Shown: piece by piece, positions 1 through 8,003 of the stretch
Position numbering within the stretch: the stretch's first letter is position 1
How the letters are laid out: each line of letters opens with the position of its first letter
Assembly: GCF_023498005.1 (NCBI RefSeq)
Contig: NZ_CP097289.1
Coordinates: 3,844,001-3,908,000 of the forward strand
DNA from: Streptomyces durmitorensis
GTDB taxonomy: Bacteria; Actinomycetota; Actinomycetes; Streptomycetales; Streptomycetaceae
Reading direction: 5' to 3'
DNA: 64,000 bases
Program-made: the position numbers and the translations under genes
The notes under the pieces: model-generated
What the model was told of the DNA's origin: nothing
The model's input: the letters and a program-made list of their open reading frames with translations, nothing else
The model's database searches: none

Positions 1-308
1 TCATCCTCGTCCGGGTCCCAGTCGGGCGAATCGGGGTCGTACTCGATCTGCTCACTGCTCCAGGAGGCCTGCGAGAGCTCGACCCCGGGCACCGCGCTGA
101 CCAGGTCGAACGGGTCCACCAGATAGGCGAGTGCCTCCGCGTCGTCCTCCTTGACGGCCGTCTCGGCATGGAGACGTTCCTCGGCGGGCATGTGCTCGTC
201 CTCCGCGATCCGGCGCAGCGCGGAGGCGGCGAGATCGCCGGAGTCGTCGACCTCCACCACCAATTCGACGCGGAGTCGTACAAAACGTGATGTCTCAGAT
301 GTGCTCAT
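1..308 (-). CDS. conserved hypothetical protein, 3' end outside window
   Basis: Partial gene: the first 102 codons, from an ATG at 308, run off the left edge without a stop. The product starts MSTSETSRFVRLRVELVVEV and is rich in Asp and Glu (DDSGDLAASALRRI, DPDSPDWDPDE). There is no signal peptide or membrane segment, so it is probably cytoplasmic. I recognise no domain. The strand is supported by strong G/C at third codon positions. It is divergent from the cell-wall protein gene starting at 419, so the 110 bp between them should hold both promoters. Function unknown. Confidence 0.7.
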   Translation of the reverse strand, partial: MSTSETSRFVRLRVELVVEVDDSGDLAASALRRIAEDEHMPAEERLHAETAVKEDDAEALAYLVDPFDLVSAVPGVELSQASWSSEQIEYDPDSPDWDPDED

Positions 309-418
309 GAGTCGGAGCGTACGACCCATGACCCCCGCGACTTTCCCGCGACCCGCGCCTTTCACTACCATCGCCCCACACGGCCAATTCGCCAGCGCCA
401 CAAGGGGGATCCGATTCC

Positions 419-766
419 GTGTCCGCACGTCGATCGCTGTTTACCGCCACTGCCGCAGGAGCCCTCCTCGGCGCCCTGTGGTTCGTTCCCTCCGCCAATG
501 CGACGGCGACGTTCAGATCCCCGGAGGCCCCTGACTCCTCCCGGGTCGTCCACACCGAACAGCGCCGCGCGACGCTGCCGTCGGACGACACCGCCGACGC
601 CGCCGGCACCACCGACACCGCAGCCCCGGCCGATGCCCGCCTCGCGGACACGGGCGCCGGCGTCGACACGACGCCGTACCTGATCGGCGGGACGGCGTTC
701 CTGGGGCTCGGGGCGGGGTTCGTGGCGTATTCCGTACGGCGTGAGCAGCGGGGGCCCGCTTACTGA
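419..766 (+). CDS. small sortase-anchored (LAXTG) surface protein
   Basis: A 115-residue exported wall protein. Residues 1-29 form a signal peptide (MSARRSLF, hydrophobic core, cleavage near ANA-TA). A Thr/Ala/Asp-rich spacer follows. Residues 75-79 are LADTG, then a membrane segment (about 87-106) and a basic tail, SVRREQRG. LAXTG is the known recognition motif of class E sortases of high-GC Gram-positives, so the protein is probably linked to peptidoglycan. The GTG start at 419 is chosen because a purine-rich AAGGGGG lies about 12 nt upstream and the signal peptide begins there. The 3' end overlaps the convergent MFS remnant by 7 bp. The ligand or role on the surface is not visible. Confidence 0.75.
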   Translation: MSARRSLFTATAAGALLGALWFVPSANATATFRSPEAPDSSRVVHTEQRRATLPSDDTADAAGTTDTAAPADARLADTGAGVDTTPYLIGGTAFLGLGAGFVAYSVRREQRGPAY

Positions 767-1155
767 GGGGTGCTCTTCTCGGCCTGTCCCCGGGGAGTCA
801 TCTCCGGCAAGGCGGCCGCCGGTGCGCCCAGCCTCGCCGCCCGTAGCGCGGGGAAGCCCGCGGCCACCAGAAGCGTCGCCTGGACCATCCAGAGGCTGCT
901 GACCCTGCCGCTCAGTTCGCCGGGCGTGCCGTGCTGGAGCAGGGCCGAGCGGAGGGTCTCGGAGATCAGGTCGCCGAGCCCGGCAAGGGCGAGCAGGACC
1001 AGGGCGAGCGGCAGGTACGACGTCAGGCCGAAGCCCGTCAGGGAGAGACCCCACACGAGAACCGCCCCGACCAGCGCGTGCCCGCCCGCACGTGCCGTCC
1101 AGCCGCTGGTCGCGGCCCCGACGAGGGCACCGAGCGAGGAACTGGCGGCCGAATC
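760..1155 (-). pseudogene. C-terminal remnant of an MFS (EntS-like) transporter
   Basis: Reading leftward from about 1155, the frame gives three or four hydrophobic segments (LGALVGAATSGWTARAGGHA, ALVGAVLVWGLSLTGFGL, YLPLALVLLALAGLGDLI) and then GELSGRVSSLWMVQATLLV. This resembles the last quarter of EntS-type major facilitator permeases, which carry a D-x-I-x3-R-S-A and E-L-x-G-R-x(3)-L pattern there. About 130 residues remain of an expected 400 or so. Upstream of 1155 the frame turns into low-complexity Arg/Ser sequence unlike a membrane protein and no start is credible. I read it as a 5'-truncated gene. Loss of the first two thirds makes transport activity very unlikely. Confidence 0.6.
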
Positions 1156-1159
1156 CCCT

Positions 1160-1225
1160 GGCGCCCTCTTCGAGTTCGCGGTGGACGTCCTCCTTGAGGG
1201 GCTCGCGCGCCGGGCACTCGGGTGA
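1160..1225 (+). pseudogene. possible C-terminal scrap of a TetR-family regulator
   Basis: On the plus strand the frame ending at the TGA at 1223-1225 reads GALFEFAVDVLLEGLARRAL. It resembles the extreme C-terminus of many TetR regulators (F-E-F-G-L-D-x-L-L-D-G-L pattern). Nothing upstream in this frame looks like a TetR core, because the same DNA codes the MFS remnant on the other strand. A divergent tetR-MFS pair that lost both 5' halves in one deletion near 1155 would leave exactly this arrangement. The match is only about 20 residues, so this is tentative. Confidence 0.35.
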
Positions 1226-1279
1226 CCCTGGCCGCGCGGCACCACGGCCGGATACGGGGCGGCCGCTAGGCATGCGGAC

Positions 1280-2068
1280 ATGAGATTCGAGCCCCGGCTG
1301 AAGAACACCGAAACCCCCCGCGCCCGCCGCCTCCGTCTCGTCGGCGCCCTGTGCGCCGTCGCGGCATCGGCCGCCCTGGTGACAGGCTGCGGCGGGGACA
1401 GCGACAAGCCGTCCGCCGACGCGACATCGGAGGCGGCGAAGACCGTTCCGAAGGAGGCGCCGTCGAAGAGCCCCACGGGCAGCGCGTCCCTCACGCAGGA
1501 CCAGCAGGAGCGCAAGGCGCTGCTCGCCGCCACCAAGGTCACCTACGACAAGGCCGCCGCCACGGCGGTGGACAAGGTCTCGGGCAGCAAGCTGACCGAC
1601 CTCGACCTGGAGGGCCTTGACGACGACAACGACAGCGACGATGACGACGACGCGAGCGGGAGCCCCAGCCCGAGCCCCAGCCCGAGCCCCAGCCCGAGCC
1701 CGAGCGGCAGCGCGGCCGCCCCGCAGTGGGTCGCCGAGGTCGCCGAGAAGGACGGCACGGTGCACAACGTCCGCATCGACGCGGTCTCGGGCAAGGTGAT
1801 CAGCTCCGCCCCCGAGAACGACCAGGACGCCGACGACAAGAAGGAGACGGCCGACTGGCTCTCCCGCGTCAAGCAGTCGCCGGAGCAGGCGGCCAAGGTG
1901 GCGACGGACAAGAAGAAGGGCACGGTCACGTCGATCGGCCTGGACGACAACGACAGCAACACGCTCGTCTGGTCCGTCGACGTCGTCACCGACGACTGGA
2001 ACAAGACCGACTTCGAGATCGACGCGGTCAAGGGCGACATCACCCGCGAGGACGTCGACCGCGACTGA
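1280..2068 (+). CDS. PepSY-domain lipoprotein
   Basis: A 262-residue lipoprotein. After a basic N-terminus and hydrophobic core the lipobox is LVTGC, with the lipidated Cys at residue 37. An acidic linker (DDDNDSDDDDD) and a Ser-Pro repeat tract (about residues 128-143) separate two PepSY-like modules. Each has the pattern of an amphipathic helix, then x-V-x-I-D-A-V-x-G-x-I; see VRIDAVSGKVISS and FEIDAVKGDI. PepSY domains are usually extracytoplasmic inhibitory or binding modules. The gene stands alone and is closed by the strong hairpin at 2086-2120. The Pro-Ser tract is encoded by a 12-bp DNA repeat that could vary in copy number. The start is the ATG at 1280. Confidence 0.85.
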   Translation: MRFEPRLKNTETPRARRLRLVGALCAVAASAALVTGCGGDSDKPSADATSEAAKTVPKEAPSKSPTGSASLTQDQQERKALLAATKVTYDKAAATAVDKVSGSKLTDLDLEGLDDDNDSDDDDDASGSPSPSPSPSPSPSPSGSAAAPQWVAEVAEKDGTVHNVRIDAVSGKVISSAPENDQDADDKKETADWLSRVKQSPEQAAKVATDKKKGTVTSIGLDDNDSNTLVWSVDVVTDDWNKTDFEIDAVKGDITREDVDRD

Positions 2069-2085
2069 CGGCCCGCCACTGCGTG

Positions 2086-2120
2086 AAGGGGGCGCCGTCA
2101 CCAGGTGACGGCGCCCCCTT
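2086..2120. terminator. bidirectional hairpin terminator
   Basis: A near-perfect inverted repeat with 17-bp arms (2086-2102 and 2104-2120; arms begin AAGGGGGCGCC and end GGCGCCCCCTT). It lies in the 76-bp gap between two convergent genes, the PepSY lipoprotein and hutH, so it can serve both. Confidence 0.85.
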
Positions 2121-2144
2121 ATGCGTACGTACGAGACGCCTGCG

Positions 2145-3689
2145 CTAGGCCAGCGGACCCGTCACCGGCTCCACCGCGTCGAGCAGCGCGCCGGAGCGCA
2201 CGAACGCGTCGGCCGCCGCCAGGTCGGGCGCGAGGAAGCGGTCCGGGCCCGGGCCCTCGACGCCCGCCTTGCGGATCGCCTCGATGACCGCCTGGGTCGC
2301 CGGGGCCGGCGTGAGGCCCTCGCGGAGTTCGACCGCGCGCGTGGCCGCGTACAGCTCGATCGCGACGATGCGGGTGAGGTTGTCGACCGCCGTGCGGAGC
2401 TTGCGGGCCGCCGACCAGCCCATCGACACATGGTCCTCCTGCATCGCGGAGGACGGGATCGAGTCGGCCGACGACGGCACCGCGAGCCGCTTCATCTCGT
2501 GGACAAGGGCCGCCTGCGTGTACTGGGCGATCATGAGGCCCGAGTCCACGCCCGCGTCGTCCGCGAGGAACGGCGGCAGGCCGTGCGAGCGGTTCTTGTC
2601 GAGCAGGCGGTCCGTGCGGCGCTCGGTGATCGAGCCGAGGTCCGCGGCGGCGATCGCGAGGAAGTCCAGGACGTACGCGACGGGCGCCCCGTGGAAGTTG
2701 CCGTTCGACTCGACGCGGCCGTCGGGCAGCACCACCGGGTTGTCGACGGCGGCGGCGAGCTCACGCTCGGCGACCAGGCGCGCGTGCGCCATCGTGTCGC
2801 GCCCCGCGCCCGCCACCTGCGGCGCGCACCGCACGGAGTACGCGTCCTGCACGCGCGGCGCGTCGTCCTGGTGATGTCCTGTCAGGCCCGAACCGGCAAG
2901 GACCGCGAGCATGTTGGCGGCCGAAGCCCCCTGGCCCGGGTGCGGCCGGATGGCGTGCAGCTCGGGGGCGAGGACCTTGGCGGTGCCCAGGAGCGCTTCG
3001 AGGGTGAGGGCCGCGGTGATGTCGGCGGACTTGTAAAGGGCGTCGAGGTCGGCGAGGGCCATCACCAGCATGCCGAGCATGCCGTCGGTGCCGTTCAGGA
3101 GAGCCAGGCCCTCCTTCTCACGCAGCTCGACCGGCGTGATGCCGTGCGCGGCGAGCAGCTCGCCCGCCGGCTTCAGTTCGCCGTCCGGGCCCTCGGCGTC
3201 GCCCTCGCCCATGAGCGTCAGCGCGCAGTGGCTGAGCGGTGCGAGGTCGCCGGAGCAGCCGAGCGAGCCGTACTCGTGGACGACGGGCGTGATCCCCGCG
3301 TTGAGCACGTCGGCCATGGTCTGCGCGACCTCGGGGCGCACGCCCGTACGGCCGGAGCAGACCGTCTTCAGGCGCAGGAACATCAGCGCGCGCACGACCT
3401 CGCGCTCCACGCGCGGGCCCATCCCGGCCGCGTGCGAGCGGACGATGTTGCGCTGCAGCTGGGCGCGGAGGTCCGGGCCGATGTGCCGGGTGGCGAGGGC
3501 GCCGAAGCCGGTCGACACGCCGTAGACCGGCTCGGGCTTGGCCGCGAGGGCGTCGACGATCTCGCGGGATGCGGCGAGGGCGGTCACGGCTTCGGCCGAG
3601 AGGTCGATGCGGGCGTTGCCGCGCGCGACGGCGATGACGTCCGCTGCGGTTGTCCCGGACGTCCCCAGGACCACGGTGTGCATATCCAT
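2145..3689 (-). CDS. hutH: histidine ammonia-lyase
   Basis: Converts L-histidine to trans-urocanate and ammonia, the first step of histidine use, in the cytoplasm. The 514-residue product matches the usual size. The MIO cofactor tripeptide is at residues 145-147 in GSLGCSGDLAPLSH. It has Cys-Ser-Gly instead of the common Ala-Ser-Gly, as I recall for the S. griseus enzyme. Other family segments include YGVSTGFGALA (residues 56-66) and the C-terminal VEPVTGPLA. The start is placed at the ATG of MDMHTVVLGTSG because this gives 514 residues; an upstream in-frame start would add 12 residues of unrelated sequence. The gene stands alone, as is usual in Streptomyces, where hut genes are dispersed. 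Confidence 0.96.
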   Translation of the reverse strand: MDMHTVVLGTSGTTAADVIAVARGNARIDLSAEAVTALAASREIVDALAAKPEPVYGVSTGFGALATRHIGPDLRAQLQRNIVRSHAAGMGPRVEREVVRALMFLRLKTVCSGRTGVRPEVAQTMADVLNAGITPVVHEYGSLGCSGDLAPLSHCALTLMGEGDAEGPDGELKPAGELLAAHGITPVELREKEGLALLNGTDGMLGMLVMALADLDALYKSADITAALTLEALLGTAKVLAPELHAIRPHPGQGASAANMLAVLAGSGLTGHHQDDAPRVQDAYSVRCAPQVAGAGRDTMAHARLVAERELAAAVDNPVVLPDGRVESNGNFHGAPVAYVLDFLAIAAADLGSITERRTDRLLDKNRSHGLPPFLADDAGVDSGLMIAQYTQAALVHEMKRLAVPSSADSIPSSAMQEDHVSMGWSAARKLRTAVDNLTRIVAIELYAATRAVELREGLTPAPATQAVIEAIRKAGVEGPGPDRFLAPDLAAADAFVRSGALLDAVEPVTGPLA

Positions 3690-3782
3690 ATTCAGCAGCG
3701 TACGGACTGAATCGCCAGGTGTCACGGGTGGATACGTACTGAGCCACTTACTCAGAGGTCGACGCCGCGCCCCGCAGCTTCC

Positions 3783-4979
3783 TCACCGAGCCCCCCGACC
3801 GCCTTCCCTGGGGGCCCGCGGCTCCGGCTCACGCCCGCGGAAGCGGCGCCTCTCCCCCGCAGGGCGCGACCCCTCCGAGTTCGCGAGACGCACCACCGGG
3901 TCGTCCGCACCCTCGCGCCCCGCGACGACCGGCTTCGGCGCGCGGGCCGCCTTCGCTCGGTACTGGGCGGCGTCCGCGAGGCGGAACAGGCGGCGGGCCG
4001 AGCGGACCTCGCCGATCGGGTCCTCCGTGGAGGCGACCCCGCACGCGACACCGTCCCCCAGCTCCAACTCGAAGGCGCGAAGGCACAGTTCATCGGCGAC
4101 CCGCACCACCTCATCGGCCGCGGGCCCCACCGAGAGCAGGCAGAACTCGTCGCCGCCGAGCCGCGCGGACAGGGTCCCCGGCAGCATCGCCCCGCACAGG
4201 GAGAGCACCGAACCGAAGCGTTCGAGGAGGCGGTCGCCGACCGCGTGGCCCTGGGTGTCGTTGACCCACTTGAGCCCGTTCACGTCACACACGACGAGGC
4301 TCACCACGGTCCCGTCAGCGCGGTGGCGCTCCACCGCCTCCTCAAGCCGCAGATCGACCGCGCGCCGGTTGGCGAGCCCCGTCAGCGAGTCGGTGAAGGC
4401 GAGCCGGCGGGCCTCCTCCAGCCGTTCGGTCTGCGCGATGCCCGCCGCGACGACCGAGGCGAGCACGGTGGCGAAGTCCGCGTCCTCGCGGCCGAAGACC
4501 GGCGCCCCCACCGGGCGCGCCACATACAGCTCACCCCACGCCCGCCCGTGCAGCACGATCGGCGCGACCACGCAGCAGCCGCGCCCGCGCCTGCGCAGGG
4601 CGGCCACGCGCTGATGGCAGTAGCCAGGGGCGGGGGCCTTCGACGTATCCATCGGTCCCCGCGCCGTCTCGACCCAGGCGTGCGGCTCGCCGCCGCCCGC
4701 CCAGCGCTCGTGCAGGAACTCGGTGATCTCCGGGAACTCGTTCACCGGATACGCCTCGCGCTCCGGGAACTCTTCCTCCCCCTCGGCCCGTTCGCCCACG
4801 TTCACGAGCACCCTCAGCCGCCCGAGATCGCGCTCCCAGACGGACAGGGCCGCGAAATTCCCCGCCAGCGCACGGCACGCGCCGCGGGCAGCGGCCCGCC
4901 AGGACTCACGCGGAGTGTGCGCGGCGGCCATCCCCTGCGCCAGCACGACCACGGCCCGCAGCCGGAGATCCTCTCCCAT
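3783..4979 (-). CDS. GAF-GGDEF protein, probable diguanylate cyclase
   Basis: A 398-residue soluble protein. Residues about 1-185 look like a GAF-type sensor domain. Residues 195-360 are a GGDEF domain opening with FTDSLTGLANRRAVDL and carrying an intact GGDEF at 275-279. This family condenses two GTP to cyclic di-GMP. The four residues where an RxxD inhibitory site would sit (266-269) read LPGT, so feedback inhibition at a canonical I-site is not expected. No EAL domain and no membrane segment are present. The tail after about residue 360 is Arg/Pro-rich and probably disordered. In Streptomyces c-di-GMP controls development through BldD. The position next to hutH recalls the S. coelicolor GAF-GGDEF protein I know as CdgE, but I am not certain of that name. 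Confidence 0.85.
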   Translation of the reverse strand: MGEDLRLRAVVVLAQGMAAAHTPRESWRAAARGACRALAGNFAALSVWERDLGRLRVLVNVGERAEGEEEFPEREAYPVNEFPEITEFLHERWAGGGEPHAWVETARGPMDTSKAPAPGYCHQRVAALRRRGRGCCVVAPIVLHGRAWGELYVARPVGAPVFGREDADFATVLASVVAAGIAQTERLEEARRLAFTDSLTGLANRRAVDLRLEEAVERHRADGTVVSLVVCDVNGLKWVNDTQGHAVGDRLLERFGSVLSLCGAMLPGTLSARLGGDEFCLLSVGPAADEVVRVADELCLRAFELELGDGVACGVASTEDPIGEVRSARRLFRLADAAQYRAKAARAPKPVVAGREGADDPVVRLANSEGSRPAGERRRFRGREPEPRAPREGGRGAR

Positions 4980-5052
4980 CTCCCTAGGCTAGGAGATTTA
5001 CGACATTTTGGGCGATCGGAACATTACGCAGAGTGGGGGCCGCGTGGATCAT

Positions 5053-5850
5053 TCACTCCCCGGGCCAGTCCGGCTTCCGCTTCTCGTTGAACGCCGCGAC
5101 GCCCTCCGCCCGGTCCCCGGAGAAGGCCACCGAGCGCCAGGCCGCGTCCTCGACCTCAAGACCGGCGCGCAGGTCGAGCCCGTGCCCCAGCCGCAGGGCG
5201 CGCTTGGCGGCGCGCAGCCCGACGGGCGAGTTGGCGGCGATCCGCGCGGCGAGCGCGAGCGCTTCCGTACGGTCATCGCCCTCGCCCACGAGGTGATCGA
5301 CGAGCCCCAACTCCCGCGCCTCGGCGGCCTCCACACGCCGCGCGGTGAAGATCAACTCGGCGGCCCCGGCCGCGCCCACGCGGCGCGGCAGCAGCTGCGT
5401 ACCGCCGCCGCCCGGGATCACGCCGACCGACACCTCGGGGAGTCCGACCACGGCGGTCGGGTCGGCGACGATGAGATCGCAGGCGAGCGCGAGCTCGAAC
5501 CCGCCGCCGAGCGCGAAGCCGTGCAGGGCCGCGACGGTCGGCATGGGCAGTTCGAGTACGCCGGTGTAGGCGGCCCGTGCGGTGGGCCGCTGGCGCACCA
5601 ACTCGGCGTCGGAGAAGGAGTTGCGCTCCTTCAGGTCGGCGCCGACGCAGAAGGCCCGCTCATGGGTGGAGGTGACGACCACGACGCGGGCGTCACGGTC
5701 CTGCGCGAGGGCGGCGCAGGCGGAGCCGATGGAGCGGGCCATGTCCGTGGACACGGCGTTCATGGCCTTGGGCCGGTCAAGGACGAGCTCGGCGACATAG
5801 CCGTGCCGCCTGACGCCGACGAATTCCCCGAAGCGCTGCTCGTCGCCCAT
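5053..5850 (-). CDS. enoyl-CoA hydratase/isomerase family protein
   Basis: A 265-residue crotonase-fold enzyme that should hydrate 2-enoyl-CoA or act on a related acyl-CoA. The oxyanion-hole segments are present (AFCVGADLKE near 67-76, HGFALGGGFELALACD near 110-125). Both acidic residues used by true hydratases are kept: Glu119 in GGGFEL and Glu139 in LPEVSVGVIPGGGGTQ. This supports hydratase activity rather than an isomerase or hydrolase. The C-terminus (FSGDRAEGVAAFNEKRKPDW) is typical. It is transcribed separately, between the GGDEF gene and cya, with no other beta-oxidation gene adjacent, so the natural acyl substrate cannot be inferred. Confidence 0.9.
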   Translation of the reverse strand: MGDEQRFGEFVGVRRHGYVAELVLDRPKAMNAVSTDMARSIGSACAALAQDRDARVVVVTSTHERAFCVGADLKERNSFSDAELVRQRPTARAAYTGVLELPMPTVAALHGFALGGGFELALACDLIVADPTAVVGLPEVSVGVIPGGGGTQLLPRRVGAAGAAELIFTARRVEAAEARELGLVDHLVGEGDDRTEALALAARIAANSPVGLRAAKRALRLGHGLDLRAGLEVEDAAWRSVAFSGDRAEGVAAFNEKRKPDWPGE

Positions 5851-5913
5851 TGCTTCCTCCGCATCTGGTTAACGCCCGTTACCGGGCCACCCTGCGGATC
5901 ATGCCACCGCTAC

Positions 5914-5951
5914 GGGGCGATCGGGTGGGCAGGCGGGAAAATTCCGCCGCG
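5914..5951 (+). repeat. dispersed GC-rich intergenic repeat, copy near cya
   Basis: The sequence contains GCGATCGGGTGGGCAGGCGG followed by GAAAATTCCGCCGCG. It belongs to a family with the core GGCAATCGGGTGGGCGGGAA that recurs, in both orientations, at 7280-7359, 19708-19940 and 24761-24822. It lies in the 122-bp gap between the enoyl-CoA hydratase gene and cya. Confidence 0.6.
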
Positions 5952-5972
5952 AACCAGCTCTCGAGCGGGGCC

Positions 5973-7145
5973 TCAGCCGCGCCGGGCCAGCAGCCAGGGC
6001 TCGACGACGCCGAGGCCTCGCACGGGCCGCTGCCACATCGGCTGCAGGGCAAAGCGGTAGGAGGGCGGCTCCGAGCCCTCCTTCTCCGCGGCCTCGGCGG
6101 CCTCCGCCGCTTCCGTCTCGGAGGCGGGCGCGTCCCCTGTCCGCGTCAGCTCCTCGGCGAGCGCTCCGTCCACGAGCACCGCGTCCCGAGGCGCTATCGA
6201 GGTGAGGCGGCTGGCGAGATTCACCGTCGTGCCGAACACATCGCCCATCCGCGTCGTGACCGTGCCGAAGGCGATGCCTACGCGCAGCTCGGGCATCGTC
6301 TCGTCGTTCGCCATGGTCTCGATGAGCCGCAGGGCGATCTCCGCGGCCACGCCCGCGTTGTCGGCGGCGTACAGGACTTCGTCGCCCAGCGTCTTGATGA
6401 GCCGTCCGCCGTGTGCGGCGACAAGGTCCGCGGCGGTGGTCTCGAAGGCCTCGACGAGCTCGCCGAGTTCTTCCTCCTCCATGCGCCGGGTGAGCCGGGT
6501 GAAGCCGACGAGGTCGGCGAACCCGACGGCGAGCCGCCGGTCGACCATCTCCTCGTCGTCGGCGGCCTGCACGACGCGCCCGGTGGCCGCGGCAAGCTGC
6601 CGCCGCCACACGTAGACGAGGAATTCCTCCAGCTCAGGCAGCAGAAGCTCTATCAACGGATAGGTCACTTCGGTCCGCGTCATGCCGGGCTCGGGCGGCT
6701 CCGTCAGACCCTCCAGGAAGGAGTCGATCTGCCATTCGGCCAGGCGGGCGGTGGTCTGCCCGGTCGACCGGGCCACCTGCACCGCCATCGCCTCGCTGAG
6801 CAGGCCCGCCTCGACGAGTCCTGCGAGGCGGCGCAGGGCGAGCACGTCCGCCTCGGTCAGGGCCTTGGCCTGGCCGACGTCGGGGAAGCCCATGGCCCGC
6901 CAGAAGCGGGAGGCGAGCTCCATGGATACGCCGGCGCTGCGGGCCGCCTGGAACGGGGTGTACCGGCGGTCCGCGCCGAGGATCAGCCCCTCAAGACGCA
7001 GGGCAAGGGGATCCTTCTCCGGGTCCCCCGGCTTCTCGTCCCCGGAGTCCATCGAGTCGAACGTATGGGTGACGGACCCAGCGGTACGTCCGGGCTCGCC
7101 GTCGGGGGATGCACCCGTGCCGGAGCCCGTGTCGTCGACGGTCAC
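5973..7145 (-). CDS. cya: class III adenylate cyclase
   Basis: Makes cAMP from ATP; 390 residues. The N-terminal half (about 45-180) matches the regulatory domain seen in soluble actinobacterial cyclases such as M. tuberculosis Rv1264 (RYTPFQAARSAGVS, ALTEADVLALRRLAGLVEAG). The catalytic domain runs from about 203 to 335. Metal-binding Asp211 is in VGFADLVGFT and Asp255 in KTLGDEVLYA. The transition-state Asn309 and Arg313 are in TTVNLASRL. There is no membrane segment. It starts at a GTG. In S. coelicolor the single cya of this type affects spore germination and antibiotic production. It is followed upstream by the repeat-filled gap at 7146-8003. Confidence 0.93.
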   Translation of the reverse strand: MTVDDTGSGTGASPDGEPGRTAGSVTHTFDSMDSGDEKPGDPEKDPLALRLEGLILGADRRYTPFQAARSAGVSMELASRFWRAMGFPDVGQAKALTEADVLALRRLAGLVEAGLLSEAMAVQVARSTGQTTARLAEWQIDSFLEGLTEPPEPGMTRTEVTYPLIELLLPELEEFLVYVWRRQLAAATGRVVQAADDEEMVDRRLAVGFADLVGFTRLTRRMEEEELGELVEAFETTAADLVAAHGGRLIKTLGDEVLYAADNAGVAAEIALRLIETMANDETMPELRVGIAFGTVTTRMGDVFGTTVNLASRLTSIAPRDAVLVDGALAEELTRTGDAPASETEAAEAAEAAEKEGSEPPSYRFALQPMWQRPVRGLGVVEPWLLARRG

Positions 7146-7279
7146 GCCTGCTGCCCTTCCGATCTGCCGCGGTCAGGTATCGACCGGCGCCAACTTTACG
7201 GCAGGTGTGCCGCAGCTCACGCCTTTCCTGGCGGGGCGCCTCGGACAGTGGGTCCCCGCAGCTGCGCTGACGAACACAC

Positions 7280-7359
7280 TTTCCCCACCCACTCGCCCGT
7301 CTGCCCCGCATCCTCACCTGAACGAACAAGCTTTCCCACCCACCCACCCGATTGCCCCG
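7280..7359 (-). repeat. two copies of the dispersed intergenic repeat
   Basis: Two close copies in the reverse orientation (7280-7308 and 7331-7359) share TTTCCC(C)ACCCAC and end in (C)TGCCCCG or ATTGCCCCG. They are the complement of the GGCAATCGGGTGGGCGGGAA core. They sit between the cya start and the 167-bp tandem repeat. No credible gene lies in 7146-8003: the open frames there have no start with a ribosome site and simply read through the repeats. Confidence 0.6.
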
Positions 7360-7510
7360 CGGTGCCAGGAAATGGGGCAACGGGCGGTCTGCCGGAGGGC
7401 GGGAGGCGAGTGAGTACAGAAGCAGGGGGGCGGGGCAGCCCAAGCCCGAGGGCACGATGCACCAAGACCTCCGACCCCACGCCCCCGCAGCCGGCAGCGA
7501 GACACGAGGG

Positions 7511-7960
7511 GACGGGCCGGTATGTCCGCCCGGAGCACGGTTCGCGGCACTCCCCCGCCGAAGCAACCCGGCGGCCACCGGACGATAGCGAGGACGGACA
7601 TACCGGCGCGGCCCCGCACCGAAGGCGAAGTGGCGCCGCAGCACGGGTGCACCTGCAGCCGGAAGCGCTCGCGAGGGGACGGGCCGGTATGTCCGCCCGG
7701 AGCACGGTTCGCGGCACTCCCCCGCCGAAGCAACCCGGCGGCCACCGGACGATAGCGAGGACGGACATACCGGCGCGGCCCCGCACCGAAGGCGAAGTGG
7801 CGCCGCAGCACGGGTGCACCTGCAGCCGGAAGCGCTCGCGAGGGGACGGGCCGGTATGTCCGCCCGGAGCACGGCTCCCCGCACTCCACCCCCGAAGCAA
7901 CAACACGGCCACCGGACGATAGCGAGGACGGACATACCGGCACGGCCCCGCACCCCGAGA
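7511..7960. repeat. 167-bp tandem repeat with internal inverted arms, about 2.7 copies
   Basis: Copies begin at 7511, 7678 and 7845, an exact 167-bp period. Copies 1 and 2 look identical base for base; copy 3 is diverged and breaks off near 7960. Each copy holds arms CCGGTATGTCC and GGACATACCGG about 70 bp apart (7517-7527 and 7596-7606 in copy 1), so each could fold into a long stem or bind a dimeric protein twice. The array fills most of the gap between cya and birA. It has no coding character: open frames run in several phases at once. Confidence 0.85.
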
Positions 7961-8003
7961 CGGAGCAGACCCGCACGGCTCCGGAGCCCCCGGCCAAGCC
8001 CCC

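Noticed and set aside
2121..3710. Long open frame antisense to hutH (about 529 codons)
   Set aside because: Arises from the GC-rich third positions of hutH; the translation is Arg/Gly/Val low-complexity with no motif, while the minus strand matches HutH throughout.
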